Shown: positions 1-9,451 of the stretch, one piece after another | Layout: every line of letters begins with the position of its first letter | Position numbering within the stretch: the stretch's first letter is position 1 | Source: JBCCBV01 sp039033855 | GTDB taxonomy: Bacteria; Planctomycetota; Phycisphaerae; Phycisphaerales; Phycisphaeraceae | Direction of reading: 5' to 3' | Assembly: GCA_039033855.1 (NCBI GenBank) | Contig: JBCCBV010000005.1 | Coordinates: 113,890 to 177,889, forward strand | Length of the DNA: 64,000 bases | Notes under the pieces: model-generated | What the model was told of the DNA's origin: nothing | The model's database searches: none | What the model saw: only the letters and a program-made list of their open reading frames with translations | Translations under genes and position numbers: made by a program

Positions 1-346
1 CGTCGTGATAAAAGCGGATGCAGGTGAAAACCGCGGCCACCACGGCCCCGGCGCCGACCAGCAGGTAGCCCGTGGCCTTGGCGGCGCGCGGCGCATCGGG
101 GGCGACGAGCTTGAGCAACGCCCACCACAGCCCGGCGGCCACGCCGACCCATCCCATGCCGATGAGCGCGTACGCGGCTCCGCCGGCGATGAGCGGGAGC
201 GGCACCGACGCGAACAACCCGTACAACGCCACCAGGGTCAGCAGCGTGACCGACATGCGGATCGAGCTGAACGCACGCGTCAGCCAGCGCACGGGGGCGG
301 GCAACGCGAGGTCGGCTTGCTTGACTCTCCGGTATTTTTCGCTCAT
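1..346 (-). CDS. Membrane protein of unknown function, N-terminal part
   Basis: The gene starts at the ATG complementary to 344-346 and runs off the left edge of the window, so only the first 115 residues are visible. After a charged stretch (MSEKYRRVKQADL) come hydrophobic segments at roughly residues 33-75 and 95-110, so it is an integral membrane protein. The stretch SSIRMSVTLLTLVALYG faintly recalls the first helix of ResB-like cytochrome c biogenesis proteins, but that is too weak to name it. No good Shine-Dalgarno sequence precedes the start. It is divergent from crcB, and the 127 bases between them must hold both promoters. Confidence 0.6.
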   Translation of the reverse strand, partial: MSEKYRRVKQADLALPAPVRWLTRAFSSIRMSVTLLTLVALYGLFASVPLPLIAGGAAYALIGMGWVGVAAGLWWALLKLVAPDAPRAAKATGYLLVGAGAVVAAVFTCIRFYHD

Positions 347-473
347 GGTCGCGCGCCCGCTTCGGCAGGACGTATAGGCCCCGATCCGTCGGGGTGTATC
401 GGTCCAACGGCCGGTTTGGGGAGAGCATGCTAGGGCCCTGCGCCGCGTCTGGCGAAGGCGAATGGGAGGTCCG

Positions 474-887
474 ATGCCCGGTTGGCTGGCGGGTGGATTG
501 GCGGTGTTTCTGGCCGGCGGCGCGGGGGCGCTGCTCCGCTGGGGTTTCGATGTCGCAGGTGCCCGGTGGCTGGGGACCGGCTTCGGCTGGGGCGTGCTCG
601 GCGCCAACGTGCTGGGGTCGCTCGCCTTTGGTTTGATCTGGGCTTACTGGGCGCATCGGCCGGGCGAAGCGGCGGTCAGCCCCGCGGTGCGGGCCGGCGT
701 GCTCATTGGGTTTCTCGGCGCGTTCACAACCTTCTCCACGTTTGCGATGCACACCGCCCAAGAAATGGTGCAGGGCCGGTGGTGGCTAGCGGGGGCGACG
801 CTGGTGGCGCACAACGCCGGGGGCATCGCGGCGGCGCTCGTCGGCATCGCGCTCGGGCGCGTGTTGGCGGGCGGGTCAGCGGCTTAG
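474..887 (+). CDS. crcB: Fluoride ion channel CrcB/Fluc
   Basis: Small four-helix membrane protein that exports fluoride as a dual-topology dimer. Family marks are visible: GGAGALLRW near the N-terminus, the pore Asn in GANVLGS (N45), and GFLGAFTTFSTF (residues 79-90), which carries the conserved phenylalanine and Na+-site region. Its 137 residues match the family. An ATG at 462 is in frame, but the ATG at 474 follows GGGAGG at 464-469 (4-base spacing, slightly short), so 474 is preferred. It is convergent with the next gene (8 bases between stops). No fluoride riboswitch could be made out upstream. Confidence 0.93.
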   Translation: MPGWLAGGLAVFLAGGAGALLRWGFDVAGARWLGTGFGWGVLGANVLGSLAFGLIWAYWAHRPGEAAVSPAVRAGVLIGFLGAFTTFSTFAMHTAQEMVQGRWWLAGATLVAHNAGGIAAALVGIALGRVLAGGSAA

Positions 888-895
888 GCGCGGGA

Positions 896-1993
896 TTACC
901 CCGCAGCGGCGTCGAACCCGGCCACCCGCAACAGGGTTTCGGGTCGCTCGGCACTCTGGGTCCGGGCCGACAACACACAAGCCTCGGCGCAGGCAAGTGC
1001 TCGGGCCCAGGCGCTCGTCTCGAAGTACGGGGCGGGCTTGCTGCGTCGTTCGAGCAAACGGCGCCACTGCATTGCGAGCAAATCAGCGACCTCGGCGTGC
1101 GGCGCGGGGTCGGAGTCGGGCTCTGCCGAACGCGCGGCGGCCTTGGCAACGCCTGACGATTTCGTCGTGTTCGAGTCGTCCGTGGGGTCGTCGAGCAATT
1201 GACCCTTGGCGTCCCACAGCCGATAGGCGCGATCGGTGAGTTCTAGCCGGCCCTCGGAACCGACGACGACCAGCCGACGCTGAAAGCGGGGCGATCGGTC
1301 GCGTACGACCAGCGTCACGGCGCCGCGGCCGGGCAATCGAGCATGGGCGTGCAGCACGCCGGTGAGCCGCGCCACGGCCAGGTTCGGGGCGGCCGGGGGA
1401 TCGGCGGAGGCGTCGATGGCTTCGGGCATCGGGCCGAAGTGCAGCGCCGTGCGCCACGCGTCGATCAACAGGACGGACAAGGCCGCGTCGCCCGGCCGAG
1501 CGTCGGCCTCGATGTGGATCGAGCGCGCTTCGCCCACCGCTTCGAGCGGCTCCGCCGCGGCCAGGTAACCGGGAGATTCGAGCATCGCCGGGCCCATGCG
1601 CAAGCGCGCTTCGTGCGGCGGTGGATCGGCGGCGCGGGGTTTCCACCCGGCCAGGTCGATGCCAAGGCCACCCGCACCGGGGGCGGCGGGAATCAGGCAG
1701 AGCAAGGCCACGCCGCGCGACGCGGCGAGTTCGAGGTGCTCCCGGGTGACGTCTTGCTCCGACGCCAGCAACCATGTGGCGGCGCGTGTATCGAGCAGCA
1801 TGCGCCTGGGGTCGTCGAAGCGGGCAACGCCCAGGCTTTTGACCAGGTCGTCGACCTCGCCAACGCGCGGCCCGCCGACCCCAACGATGGGTGCCGCGGC
1901 GCCAAAGCGTTCAACCACTTGGGCGACCAGTTCGGCCGAGGCGCCGTCGGTCCACACCAGCGCGCCGCGCGGCTCGGAGGTCGGTTCATCCAT
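896..1993 (-). CDS. Gfo/Idh/MocA-like protein, divergent; function unknown
   Basis: 365 residues. The N-terminal half reads like a degenerate Rossmann domain (hydrophobic strands such as GALVWTDG and AAPIVGVGG, but no clean GxGxxG). The C-terminal half contains GSEGRLELTDRAYRLWDAKG, typical of the sugar-binding domain of Gfo/Idh/MocA oxidoreductases. The usual catalytic EKP motif is not apparent, so this may be a non-catalytic or very divergent member. It is divergent from rnpB, whose promoter must lie in the 52-base gap. Function is not assignable; the family link is an inference from short stretches. Confidence 0.6.
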   Translation of the reverse strand: MDEPTSEPRGALVWTDGASAELVAQVVERFGAAAPIVGVGGPRVGEVDDLVKSLGVARFDDPRRMLLDTRAATWLLASEQDVTREHLELAASRGVALLCLIPAAPGAGGLGIDLAGWKPRAADPPPHEARLRMGPAMLESPGYLAAAEPLEAVGEARSIHIEADARPGDAALSVLLIDAWRTALHFGPMPEAIDASADPPAAPNLAVARLTGVLHAHARLPGRGAVTLVVRDRSPRFQRRLVVVGSEGRLELTDRAYRLWDAKGQLLDDPTDDSNTTKSSGVAKAAARSAEPDSDPAPHAEVADLLAMQWRRLLERRSKPAPYFETSAWARALACAEACVLSARTQSAERPETLLRVAGFDAAAG

Positions 1994-2033
1994 GCGCGGG
2001 CACGATACCAGCGGGGCTGACGGTCGGCGGGGG

Positions 2034-2039
2034 TATGCT
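2034..2039 (+). promoter_or_regulatory. Candidate -10 element for rnpB
   Basis: TATGCT lies 6 bases before the deduced 5' end of RNase P RNA, the right distance for a -10 box. The same hexamer sits upstream of tRNA-Pro at 26035-26040. No convincing -35 is visible at 16-18 bases, so confidence is limited. Confidence 0.4.
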
Positions 2040-2045
2040 GGCGTT

Positions 2046-2449
<404 letters not shown>

Positions 2450-2455
2450 GCCGAT

Positions 2456-2490
2456 CCGCCGTCTCGGGAAAACCCGGGGCGGCGGTTTTT
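2456..2490 (+). terminator. Intrinsic terminator of rnpB
   Basis: CCGCCGTCTCGGG and CCCGGGGCGGCGG pair around an AAAA loop (G.U tolerated) and are followed by TTTTT at 2486-2490. It starts 7 bases after the end of the RNase P RNA. Confidence 0.9.
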
Positions 2491-2525
2491 GTTGAAAGGT
2501 ATCGCTTTGCGTTGAATCGAACCGC

Positions 2526-2777
2526 TTACGCCGCCAAGCCGCGGGGCTGCCGGGCCTGGGCAATCGCCTGTTCGGCCTGCTCGTGGAAACCATTGAGCTG
2601 CGTGCGGATTTCGGCGGGCTCTTGGTCAACAACGGCCGCGATCTCTTCAATCGTGAGCGCGTCGGCGTAGAACAGCAGAATGACGCAGCGACCGGTCGGG
2701 TCGAGCTCGCCCAGCAGGCCGTGCAGACAGTCTGCGATGGCGGGCGGGGTGGCGGTTGCAGATGGGGTGTCGGGCAT
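2526..2777 (-). CDS. Small protein resembling sigma-70 region 4
   Basis: The start is ATG at 2777 (MPDTPSATATPP), chosen because GGAG sits 8 bases upstream; the frame is open to 2858 but without a better site. The 83 residues contain TGRCVILLFYADALTIEEIA, which follows the ECF sigma region 4.2 pattern (Cys/Arg, LLY, LT-EEIA) and ends in a helix of the EIRTQLNGF type. There is no region 2, so it cannot be a complete sigma factor. It may be a lone DNA-binding helix-turn-helix or a sigma-binding fragment. It lies between rnpB and flavodoxin, on the strand opposite rnpB and 85 bases downstream of the flavodoxin stop in the same direction. Confidence 0.6.
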   Translation of the reverse strand: MPDTPSATATPPAIADCLHGLLGELDPTGRCVILLFYADALTIEEIAAVVDQEPAEIRTQLNGFHEQAEQAIAQARQPRGLAA

Positions 2778-2862
2778 AAGCCAGGCTCCACGTTCGATCG
2801 CCGGCTTTCCGGACATCGGCTGGCTTGCCCCTGGCGCTTGAAAACACCGGGGGTTCAAGGGG

Positions 2863-3390
2863 TCAGGCCGAGGCGCTGGCCAGGCCGAGCTCGGTTTTGA
2901 GCTGATCGCACCAGTCTTTGACGCGCTGCTCGGTGAGTTCGGGCTGGCAGTCGTCGTCGCAGCAGAGGCCGCAGAACTGGCCGTCGATCACGCCCTTGCT
3001 GGCCTCGAACTCGTGGGTGTCGACCGGGGTGAAGCCGATCTTGCCCACCGCGCCGCGCTCGAGCATCTTCAGATAGACGATGCCGATCGCGTCTTGGTAG
3101 GTGTCGGGGTAGCCGGCCTGGTCGCCGGTGCCGAACATCGCGATCTTCACGCCCTTGAGGTCGACCTCGTCGAGGCGGTCATAGACGTCCTGCCAGTCGT
3201 ACTGGAGTTCGCCGACGTCCCAGGTGGGGATGCCGCAAATCAGCGCGTCGTACTTGGCGAGGTCTTCCGGCTCGATCTGCGAGACGTCCTCGTAGGTTTC
3301 GATGAGGTCTTCTCCGAGTTCATCTCGGATTTGCTCGGCGACGGCTTCGGTTTTGCCGGTACACGTGCCGTAGAACAGAGCGATTTTCAT
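2863..3390 (-). CDS. fldA: Flavodoxin, long-chain type
   Basis: Small FMN electron carrier of 175 residues, the size of long-chain flavodoxins. Start ATG at 3390 follows GAGGAG at 8-base spacing. Visible features are the phosphate loop GTCTGKTE (8-15), the first isoalloxazine loop GIPTWDVGELQ, and the second loop GTGDQAGYPDTY (87-98). The C-terminal region usually reads GLALDEDNQ; here it is GLCCDDDCQ, giving four cysteines at 140, 143, 144 and 148 close together. That is unusual and might bind metal or form disulphides (inference). The gene appears monocistronic. Confidence 0.93.
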   Translation of the reverse strand: MKIALFYGTCTGKTEAVAEQIRDELGEDLIETYEDVSQIEPEDLAKYDALICGIPTWDVGELQYDWQDVYDRLDEVDLKGVKIAMFGTGDQAGYPDTYQDAIGIVYLKMLERGAVGKIGFTPVDTHEFEASKGVIDGQFCGLCCDDDCQPELTEQRVKDWCDQLKTELGLASASA

Positions 3391-3486
3391 AGTCGGGGCT
3401 CCTCGATCGTGGGTCGGCCGGCCAAGGCGGCGACGGCGATTGCGCAACGATAGGCGCTGAGCGGTGTGCGTCAATCCGAGCCCGCG

Positions 3487-4548
3487 TTACACGCGGTGGG
3501 GGTGCGGCCCGAAAGACGCTTCGTAGTAGGGTTGCACGGCTCGGCCGGGCGGGCAGGCGGCGTCGAACGCCGCGCGGTCGTCGTCGGTGAGGTCGATCTC
3601 GGCGGCCTGGAGGTTGTCCTCAAGCTGCTGCATCGTGCGCGGGCCGATGATCGGGCTGGTGACCCCCGGTTGGTTCATGCACCAGGCCAGGGCGAGCTGG
3701 CTCAAGGGCACGCCCTTGGCGTCGGCGGCGGCCTGGAGCGTGTCGAGCGCGGCCCACACGGCATCGTTCTCGAGCATGCCGGCCCGCTGGTTGTCGCGCT
3801 GGATGCGGGCGTCGGCCGGGGCGTCGGCGTCTTGCTTGTATTTGCCGGTGAGGAACCCGCCGGCCAGGGGCGACCAGGGGAGAATCGCCAAGCCGTACGT
3901 TTGCGCAACCGGGATCAGCTCCCGCTCGATCCGGCGATCCAGCGCGTGGTAGGGCGGCTGCTCGGTCACGAAACGGTTGAGCGCGAGCTTCTCGCTGACC
4001 CAGAGCGACTCGACCACCTGCCAGGCGGCGAAGGTGCTGCAGCCGATGTAGCGCACCTTGCCGGAGCGGACCAGGTCGTCGAAGGCGCGCAGGGTCTCGT
4101 CGATCGCGCACTCGGGGTGCGGCCGGTGGATTTGGTAGAGGTCGATGTAGTCGGTCTGGAGGCGTCGGAGAGAGGCTTCGCACTGCTCGATGATCTGCCG
4201 GCGGGAATTGCCCCAGCGGTTGGGGTTGAGCTTGGCGTGGAGGCGCTGCCGGTCGGCGTCGGGCCCCGAAGCCCCTTGTTCCGGGGTCTTGTGCATGTTG
4301 CCGTGGCACTTGGTGGCGAGCACGACAAAGTCGCGGTGGCCGTTGCGTTTGAGCGCTTCGCCGGTGACGGTCTCGGACACGCCGGTGGAATAGACGTTTG
4401 CGGTGTCGAGGAAGTTGACGCCGGCGTGGATGGCGCGGTCGATGATGGCGTAGCTGTCGTCGGCCGGGGTCTTGCCGCCGAAGTTCATGCAGCCGAGGCA
4501 AAGGGGCGAGACGCGCACGCCGGTGCGGCCGAGGTAGCGGTAGTCCAT
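3487..4548 (-). CDS. Aldo/keto reductase
   Basis: NAD(P)H-dependent oxidoreductase of the TIM-barrel AKR superfamily, 353 residues. The full catalytic tetrad is in place: D48 and Y53 (FLDTANVYS), K80 (ATKCHG) and H141 (YQIHRPH). The cofactor-binding end is recognisable in SPLAGGFLTGKY and in the C-terminal IIGPRTMQQLEDN. The closest general type is the MgrA/YajO/Tas-like group acting on small aldehydes. The substrate cannot be told from sequence. It stands alone, with flavodoxin downstream 96 bases away. Confidence 0.92.
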   Translation of the reverse strand: MDYRYLGRTGVRVSPLCLGCMNFGGKTPADDSYAIIDRAIHAGVNFLDTANVYSTGVSETVTGEALKRNGHRDFVVLATKCHGNMHKTPEQGASGPDADRQRLHAKLNPNRWGNSRRQIIEQCEASLRRLQTDYIDLYQIHRPHPECAIDETLRAFDDLVRSGKVRYIGCSTFAAWQVVESLWVSEKLALNRFVTEQPPYHALDRRIERELIPVAQTYGLAILPWSPLAGGFLTGKYKQDADAPADARIQRDNQRAGMLENDAVWAALDTLQAAADAKGVPLSQLALAWCMNQPGVTSPIIGPRTMQQLEDNLQAAEIDLTDDDRAAFDAACPPGRAVQPYYEASFGPHPHRV

Positions 4549-4707
4549 GGCGGTGTCTCCTGCTTGATGGAAGAAGGTCGGGCGGGAGTGTAGGACGACG
4601 CCTGTGCCGCCTCGGAACCCCTCACCCGGATCGACGGATTACGCGCGACGCTCCGCCCTCTCCCCGAGCAGAGGGTGCAGAGACAGCGCGTTCCCTTGAG
4701 CCCCGGG

Positions 4708-6534
4708 CTAAACAGCAGCGGGCTTCATTGCGTGGCGCAGCAGCGGGATGCCGGTGGCGACCCATAGCACGGCGAGCACGCCGAAGGCGTCCCACTGGCG
4801 CAGCATCGCTGTCATCGGCAGCAAGAACGTGCTGATCTGCCAAGTGACGGCCAGCACCAAGCGGATGACATCCTGCTTGGACTCTTGTCGGATCGCGGCG
4901 GTGCGCATCTCTTTCGGCCAAAGGCCGAACGGGCGGATCTGTTGGCAGAAGGCGTGGAGCACCGCGCGGTCGGCGGGCGGGGCGGTAAAGGTTCCAAGAA
5001 GGCAGCCGAAGGTCGAACACAAGCCCACCAGGCCGAGCGTGGCGACGTCGGTCAGCGCGTTGTTCTGGATGAGGAACCCGAAGTGCTCGGGCAGACCGAG
5101 TTTGGACGCTTCGCCCGGCAAAAGCGCCAACACCACCGCGGCGGCGAAGCCCAAAGCCACGCCGAGCGTGAAGCCCAGTCCTGTGAAGCGGGCCCAGAAC
5201 CAGCGGAGCGCAAAGGGCACGAGGAACGCCGGGAAGAACTGCACCACGATGGCGACCCAGACTTTGAGCACTTTGTTCTCTTCGCCCACTTCGTTGCCGC
5301 CGCCAGCAGAGCGCAGGGCGAGCGTGGCACCCAGGCCGAGCGACACGATGAGCGCCGAGCTGACATAGCCGGCCCAGACCTGGCCACGCTCGGTGGCCCG
5401 GCCGCGGGTCAGCGGGACGTACAGGTCGCGCACGGCATAGCTGGCGCCGGCGTTAATGGTCGAGTCGAACGTGCTCATCGACGCGGCGAAGATGGCGGCG
5501 ATCAGCAACCCCCGTGCGCCGAGCGGGATCAGGTCGCTGCTGAGCACGGCGGGGAGGATTTCGGTGGCGTTCTGATCGCCGACGCCCAGGTGGATGGCCA
5601 GGATCACGAAGCCCAGCACCATCGGCCATCGGAAGGCGAACAGCACGGTCCAGAGCATGCACAGGCGGGCGACGGTGGGCTCGTCTTTGGCGGCGTAAAA
5701 GCGCTGGGCCATGTACGCCGAGCCGCCGGAACCGCCTAGGCCCTCGAGCAATCCCTTGCCCATCCAGAAGACGACGAACAAGGCGAAGGGCGCGTAGCTG
5801 GTCATCGCGTCGCCGGTGTCCGGATTGGGCGACGTAAGCCCGGAGGCGAAGTTCGGCCAGGCGTGGTTGCCCGCGGCGCCGGGCCACTGGGCGAGCAGTT
5901 CGGGGCTGACGTAACTCGCCGCCAGCAGGCTGACGTAGATCGCCGCGGCGCCGATGAGCACGGCCTGGAACACGTCGGTCCAGATCACGCCATAGAGCCC
6001 GCTGAGCAGGGTGTAGGTCAGGGCGACCACGGCCATGCCGACGGCGCAGGCGGTCTTGCTGAACGGCAGATAGACGGCCAGGAAGCTGCCGGCGGCCTCC
6101 AAAAAGAACGTAACCATCAGCACCGACAGCACCAGGTACGTGCCGGCGGCGGCGGAGCGCGCGGCCTTGCCCTGCCAGCCGTCCCCGAAGCGCAGGCGCA
6201 TCCACTCGCCGGTGGTGACGACCTTGGAGCGCTGGTGCCACTTGCCCATGAAGGCCAGGAACACGGCAATGGGCAGCACCACCCCGCCGCGCATCTCGAT
6301 CCAGAACCCCTGGAGCCCGTAGAGGTACAGCAGGGCGATGATGGTCATCGTGCCGGCGACGTCGAGGTTGCTCGACATGCCCGACGCCCCCAGCGCCCAC
6401 CACGGCAGCTTGCGCCCGCCCAGGAAGTAGTCGTCGCCGCTTCGGCCGGCCCTCTTGGCGAACCACAGGCCCGCGCCGAGCAGGGCGAGCAGGTAAACCA
6501 CGATGACGGCGTAGTCGAGCCAGTGGAGGGTCAA
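4708..6534 (-). CDS. Sodium:solute symporter (SSS family)
   Basis: 608-residue polytopic inner-membrane transporter. It begins MTLHWLDYAVIVVYLLALLG and continues with GDDYFLGGRKLPWWALGASG, the diagnostic first loop of the SSS family, followed by about a dozen hydrophobic segments. Na+-driven uptake of a sugar, amino acid or organic anion is expected; the substrate is not determined. The upstream gene (exported endonuclease/phosphatase-like) is on the same strand with 12 bases between, so the two are probably one transcript. Downstream, 4549-4707 holds only a small stem-loop (CCCTCT/AGAGGG near 4659-4678) without a U-tract. Confidence 0.93.
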   Translation of the reverse strand: MTLHWLDYAVIVVYLLALLGAGLWFAKRAGRSGDDYFLGGRKLPWWALGASGMSSNLDVAGTMTIIALLYLYGLQGFWIEMRGGVVLPIAVFLAFMGKWHQRSKVVTTGEWMRLRFGDGWQGKAARSAAAGTYLVLSVLMVTFFLEAAGSFLAVYLPFSKTACAVGMAVVALTYTLLSGLYGVIWTDVFQAVLIGAAAIYVSLLAASYVSPELLAQWPGAAGNHAWPNFASGLTSPNPDTGDAMTSYAPFALFVVFWMGKGLLEGLGGSGGSAYMAQRFYAAKDEPTVARLCMLWTVLFAFRWPMVLGFVILAIHLGVGDQNATEILPAVLSSDLIPLGARGLLIAAIFAASMSTFDSTINAGASYAVRDLYVPLTRGRATERGQVWAGYVSSALIVSLGLGATLALRSAGGGNEVGEENKVLKVWVAIVVQFFPAFLVPFALRWFWARFTGLGFTLGVALGFAAAVVLALLPGEASKLGLPEHFGFLIQNNALTDVATLGLVGLCSTFGCLLGTFTAPPADRAVLHAFCQQIRPFGLWPKEMRTAAIRQESKQDVIRLVLAVTWQISTFLLPMTAMLRQWDAFGVLAVLWVATGIPLLRHAMKPAAV

Positions 6535-6546
6535 GGCGTGATCCGA

Positions 6547-7572
6547 TCAGTCATCATCGTCCATCGTGCGGAGCGTGGTGACGATCATCAGGTGATCCGA
6601 AAGCAGCCGGCGGAAAGCGTCGCCGCGGACGACCCGGCCGTCGAGCCGGGCCTGAGCCAGGACTTGCTGGCGAGAACCGGCGAACTCGGGCTGGTCTTGG
6701 GGGATGAGCGCGCGGTCCAGCCCATACCGACCGGTGGGCAGGGTGGATTGGTTGGCTTGGTTGAGGTCTTGCCAGCCGGCGTCGTTGAACGCGCGGATGG
6801 CGGGGTCTTGGGTAGACCGTGAGTTGGTGTCGCCGATCACGACCACGTCTCCGTCGTCCACAAGCCGGTCGAGGCGTTCGAGGATGGCCAGGGCCTCGTC
6901 GTGACGCTGGGCGTTGGCGTCGCCGGCCTTGAAGTGGACCGAGACGACGACGAAGTCGGTCTTGCCCTCGCCGGTAGAGAACGCGGCGGCCCAGGGCGGG
7001 CGGACCATCGGGGTGCGTTCTTCTTCGAACAGGGGTCGCGGCTCGCCTTGCGGGGTGAGCACAGCCTGGTTCCACATGACGCCGGTGCAGTGGACGATCG
7101 ACCGGCCGCGGGCGGGGAAGATCGCGTGCCGCCAGTCGGCGCCGGCTTCCTGGGCGTTCATCGCGGCGCACACGGCGTCGAGGATCGGGTTGGTGAAGGT
7201 CTGCAGGTGCGTGGTGCGCGAGCGCGGCGGGGCCAGGGCGGGCGGTTCGCCGTTGGGGCCCACCGATAGCCAAGGCACGGCGACCTCCTGCAAGACGATC
7301 ACGTCGGCGTCGCTCGCGGCCATGTATGCGGCCAGGTGATCGACCTGTTGCAGGTGGCCTTCGCCCGGGGGGCGGCGTTTGTCGGGCGTACCCAACCACT
7401 CGATATTCCACGACGCCACAGTGACGGTGGCCGGCGTCGCTTGCGCTTCGGCGCCGGGCTGGGCGGCGGTGGGGCCGTCGCACCCAAGCGAACAGGTCAG
7501 CGCGACCAGGGCGACCATGGCGTGGCGCAGCGGAGAAAACGGGCCGCGGCGTCGCGGCGGGTTGGCGGGCAT
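6547..7572 (-). CDS. Exported endonuclease/exonuclease/phosphatase family protein
   Basis: 341 residues. The N-terminus has a basic stretch (PPRRRGPFSPLRH) and then a hydrophobic segment (MVALVALTCSLGC), so it is a Sec substrate and perhaps a lipoprotein, although the lipobox is poor. The EEP fold motifs appear in order: SWNIEWLG (Asn), LQEV (metal Glu), SVHFKAGD (His), IGDTNS (Asp, Asn) and SDHLMI (Asp-His). It should cleave phosphodiester or phosphomonoester bonds with Mg2+ outside the cytoplasm; whether nucleic acid or phospholipid is unknown. Start ATG 7572 has GGAA 6 bases upstream; ATG 7518 is an alternative. Confidence 0.88.
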   Translation of the reverse strand: MPANPPRRRGPFSPLRHAMVALVALTCSLGCDGPTAAQPGAEAQATPATVTVASWNIEWLGTPDKRRPPGEGHLQQVDHLAAYMAASDADVIVLQEVAVPWLSVGPNGEPPALAPPRSRTTHLQTFTNPILDAVCAAMNAQEAGADWRHAIFPARGRSIVHCTGVMWNQAVLTPQGEPRPLFEEERTPMVRPPWAAAFSTGEGKTDFVVVSVHFKAGDANAQRHDEALAILERLDRLVDDGDVVVIGDTNSRSTQDPAIRAFNDAGWQDLNQANQSTLPTGRYGLDRALIPQDQPEFAGSRQQVLAQARLDGRVVRGDAFRRLLSDHLMIVTTLRTMDDDD

Positions 7573-7652
7573 GTGAGGTTCCGTCTTTCGAGGTCAGGCC
7601 GGGGCGGCGCGCGGTCGAGCCGTGTTGTCCGCGGGGTATGGATCCGGAGCGG

Positions 7653-8621
<969 letters not shown>

Positions 8622-8823
8622 GATCCGGCTCCTTGTTCAGGGGTCTGGCGGGGTGTAACCCCCGTGGCGTGATGCTAAGCGCCCCATCGGGGGATGCCAA
8701 GGCGGACGGGGCGATTGGGCGACACTCGGGGCGCTTCGCGGAGCTTCGTATGATGTCGGGCTACGAGCCTAGGGCCCGGCGGGACGTCCCCGCGGTGCTC
8801 GGCCGTTTCCCCGGAGACTTGCG

Positions 8824-9351
8824 ATGACCGCCACGATCGAAGAACACCCCGGCCGGCTGACCGGCAAGGGCGCCCCGCTGACCACCCTGGGTCCCAAGCT
8901 GGAGGTCGGCCAGACGGCGCCGGACTTCGCCCTGGCGTCGGCGGACCTTTCGCCCAAGACGCTCGCCGACTACGCCGGCAAGGTGAAGGTGCTTTCGGTG
9001 GTGCCGTCGCTGGACACCCCGGTGTGCGACACCCAGACCCGCAAGTTCAACGAAGCGGCCGGCGGTTTGGGCGACGGCGTGGTCGTGCTGACCATCAGCC
9101 TCGACCTGCCCATGGCGCAAAAGCGTTGGTGCGGCGCCGCGGGCGTGGACGCCGTGGAATGCCTGTCGGACTACCGAGACCACAAGTTCGGCTACGACTA
9201 CGGGCTGCGGATCAAGGAAAACGCGCTGCTGGCCCGGACCATCCTGGTGCTCGACACGGACAACGTGATCCGCTACCTGCAGGTCGTGCCCGAAATCGTG
9301 GACGAGCCGGACTACGACGCCGCCCTTGCTGCGGCCAAGGGTCTGGTCTGA
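8824..9351 (+). CDS. tpx: Thiol peroxidase (Tpx)
   Basis: Peroxiredoxin of the atypical 2-Cys Tpx group that reduces hydrogen and alkyl peroxides at the expense of thioredoxin. 175 residues. The peroxidatic cysteine is C68 in PSLDTPVCDTQTRKFN and the resolving cysteine is C103 in KRWCGAAGV, almost the same spacing as in E. coli Tpx. Start ATG has GGAG at 7 bases. It stands alone, divergent from cysK. Confidence 0.96.
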   Translation: MTATIEEHPGRLTGKGAPLTTLGPKLEVGQTAPDFALASADLSPKTLADYAGKVKVLSVVPSLDTPVCDTQTRKFNEAAGGLGDGVVVLTISLDLPMAQKRWCGAAGVDAVECLSDYRDHKFGYDYGLRIKENALLARTILVLDTDNVIRYLQVVPEIVDEPDYDAALAAAKGLV

Positions 9352-9451
9352 CCGAGCGCTTGTTCGCCGCAGTTTGAGCCCGCCTGGGTGTGGGTTGTCG
9401 ATCGCACCGTTTTCATGAAGCGCCGCGACGCCGGCCGCCGAAAGGGATGGC

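Noticed and set aside
350..473. Fluoride riboswitch before crcB
   Set aside because: Some GGCGAA and CCGATG fragments are present, but the conserved pseudoknot pairing of the crcB motif could not be built.
4659..4678. Terminator after the symporter gene
   Set aside because: A 6-bp stem exists but no T-run follows on the minus strand.
4622..5020. Minus-strand frame overlapping the symporter 3' end
   Set aside because: Arg/Pro-rich shadow of the symporter frame with no ribosome-binding site.
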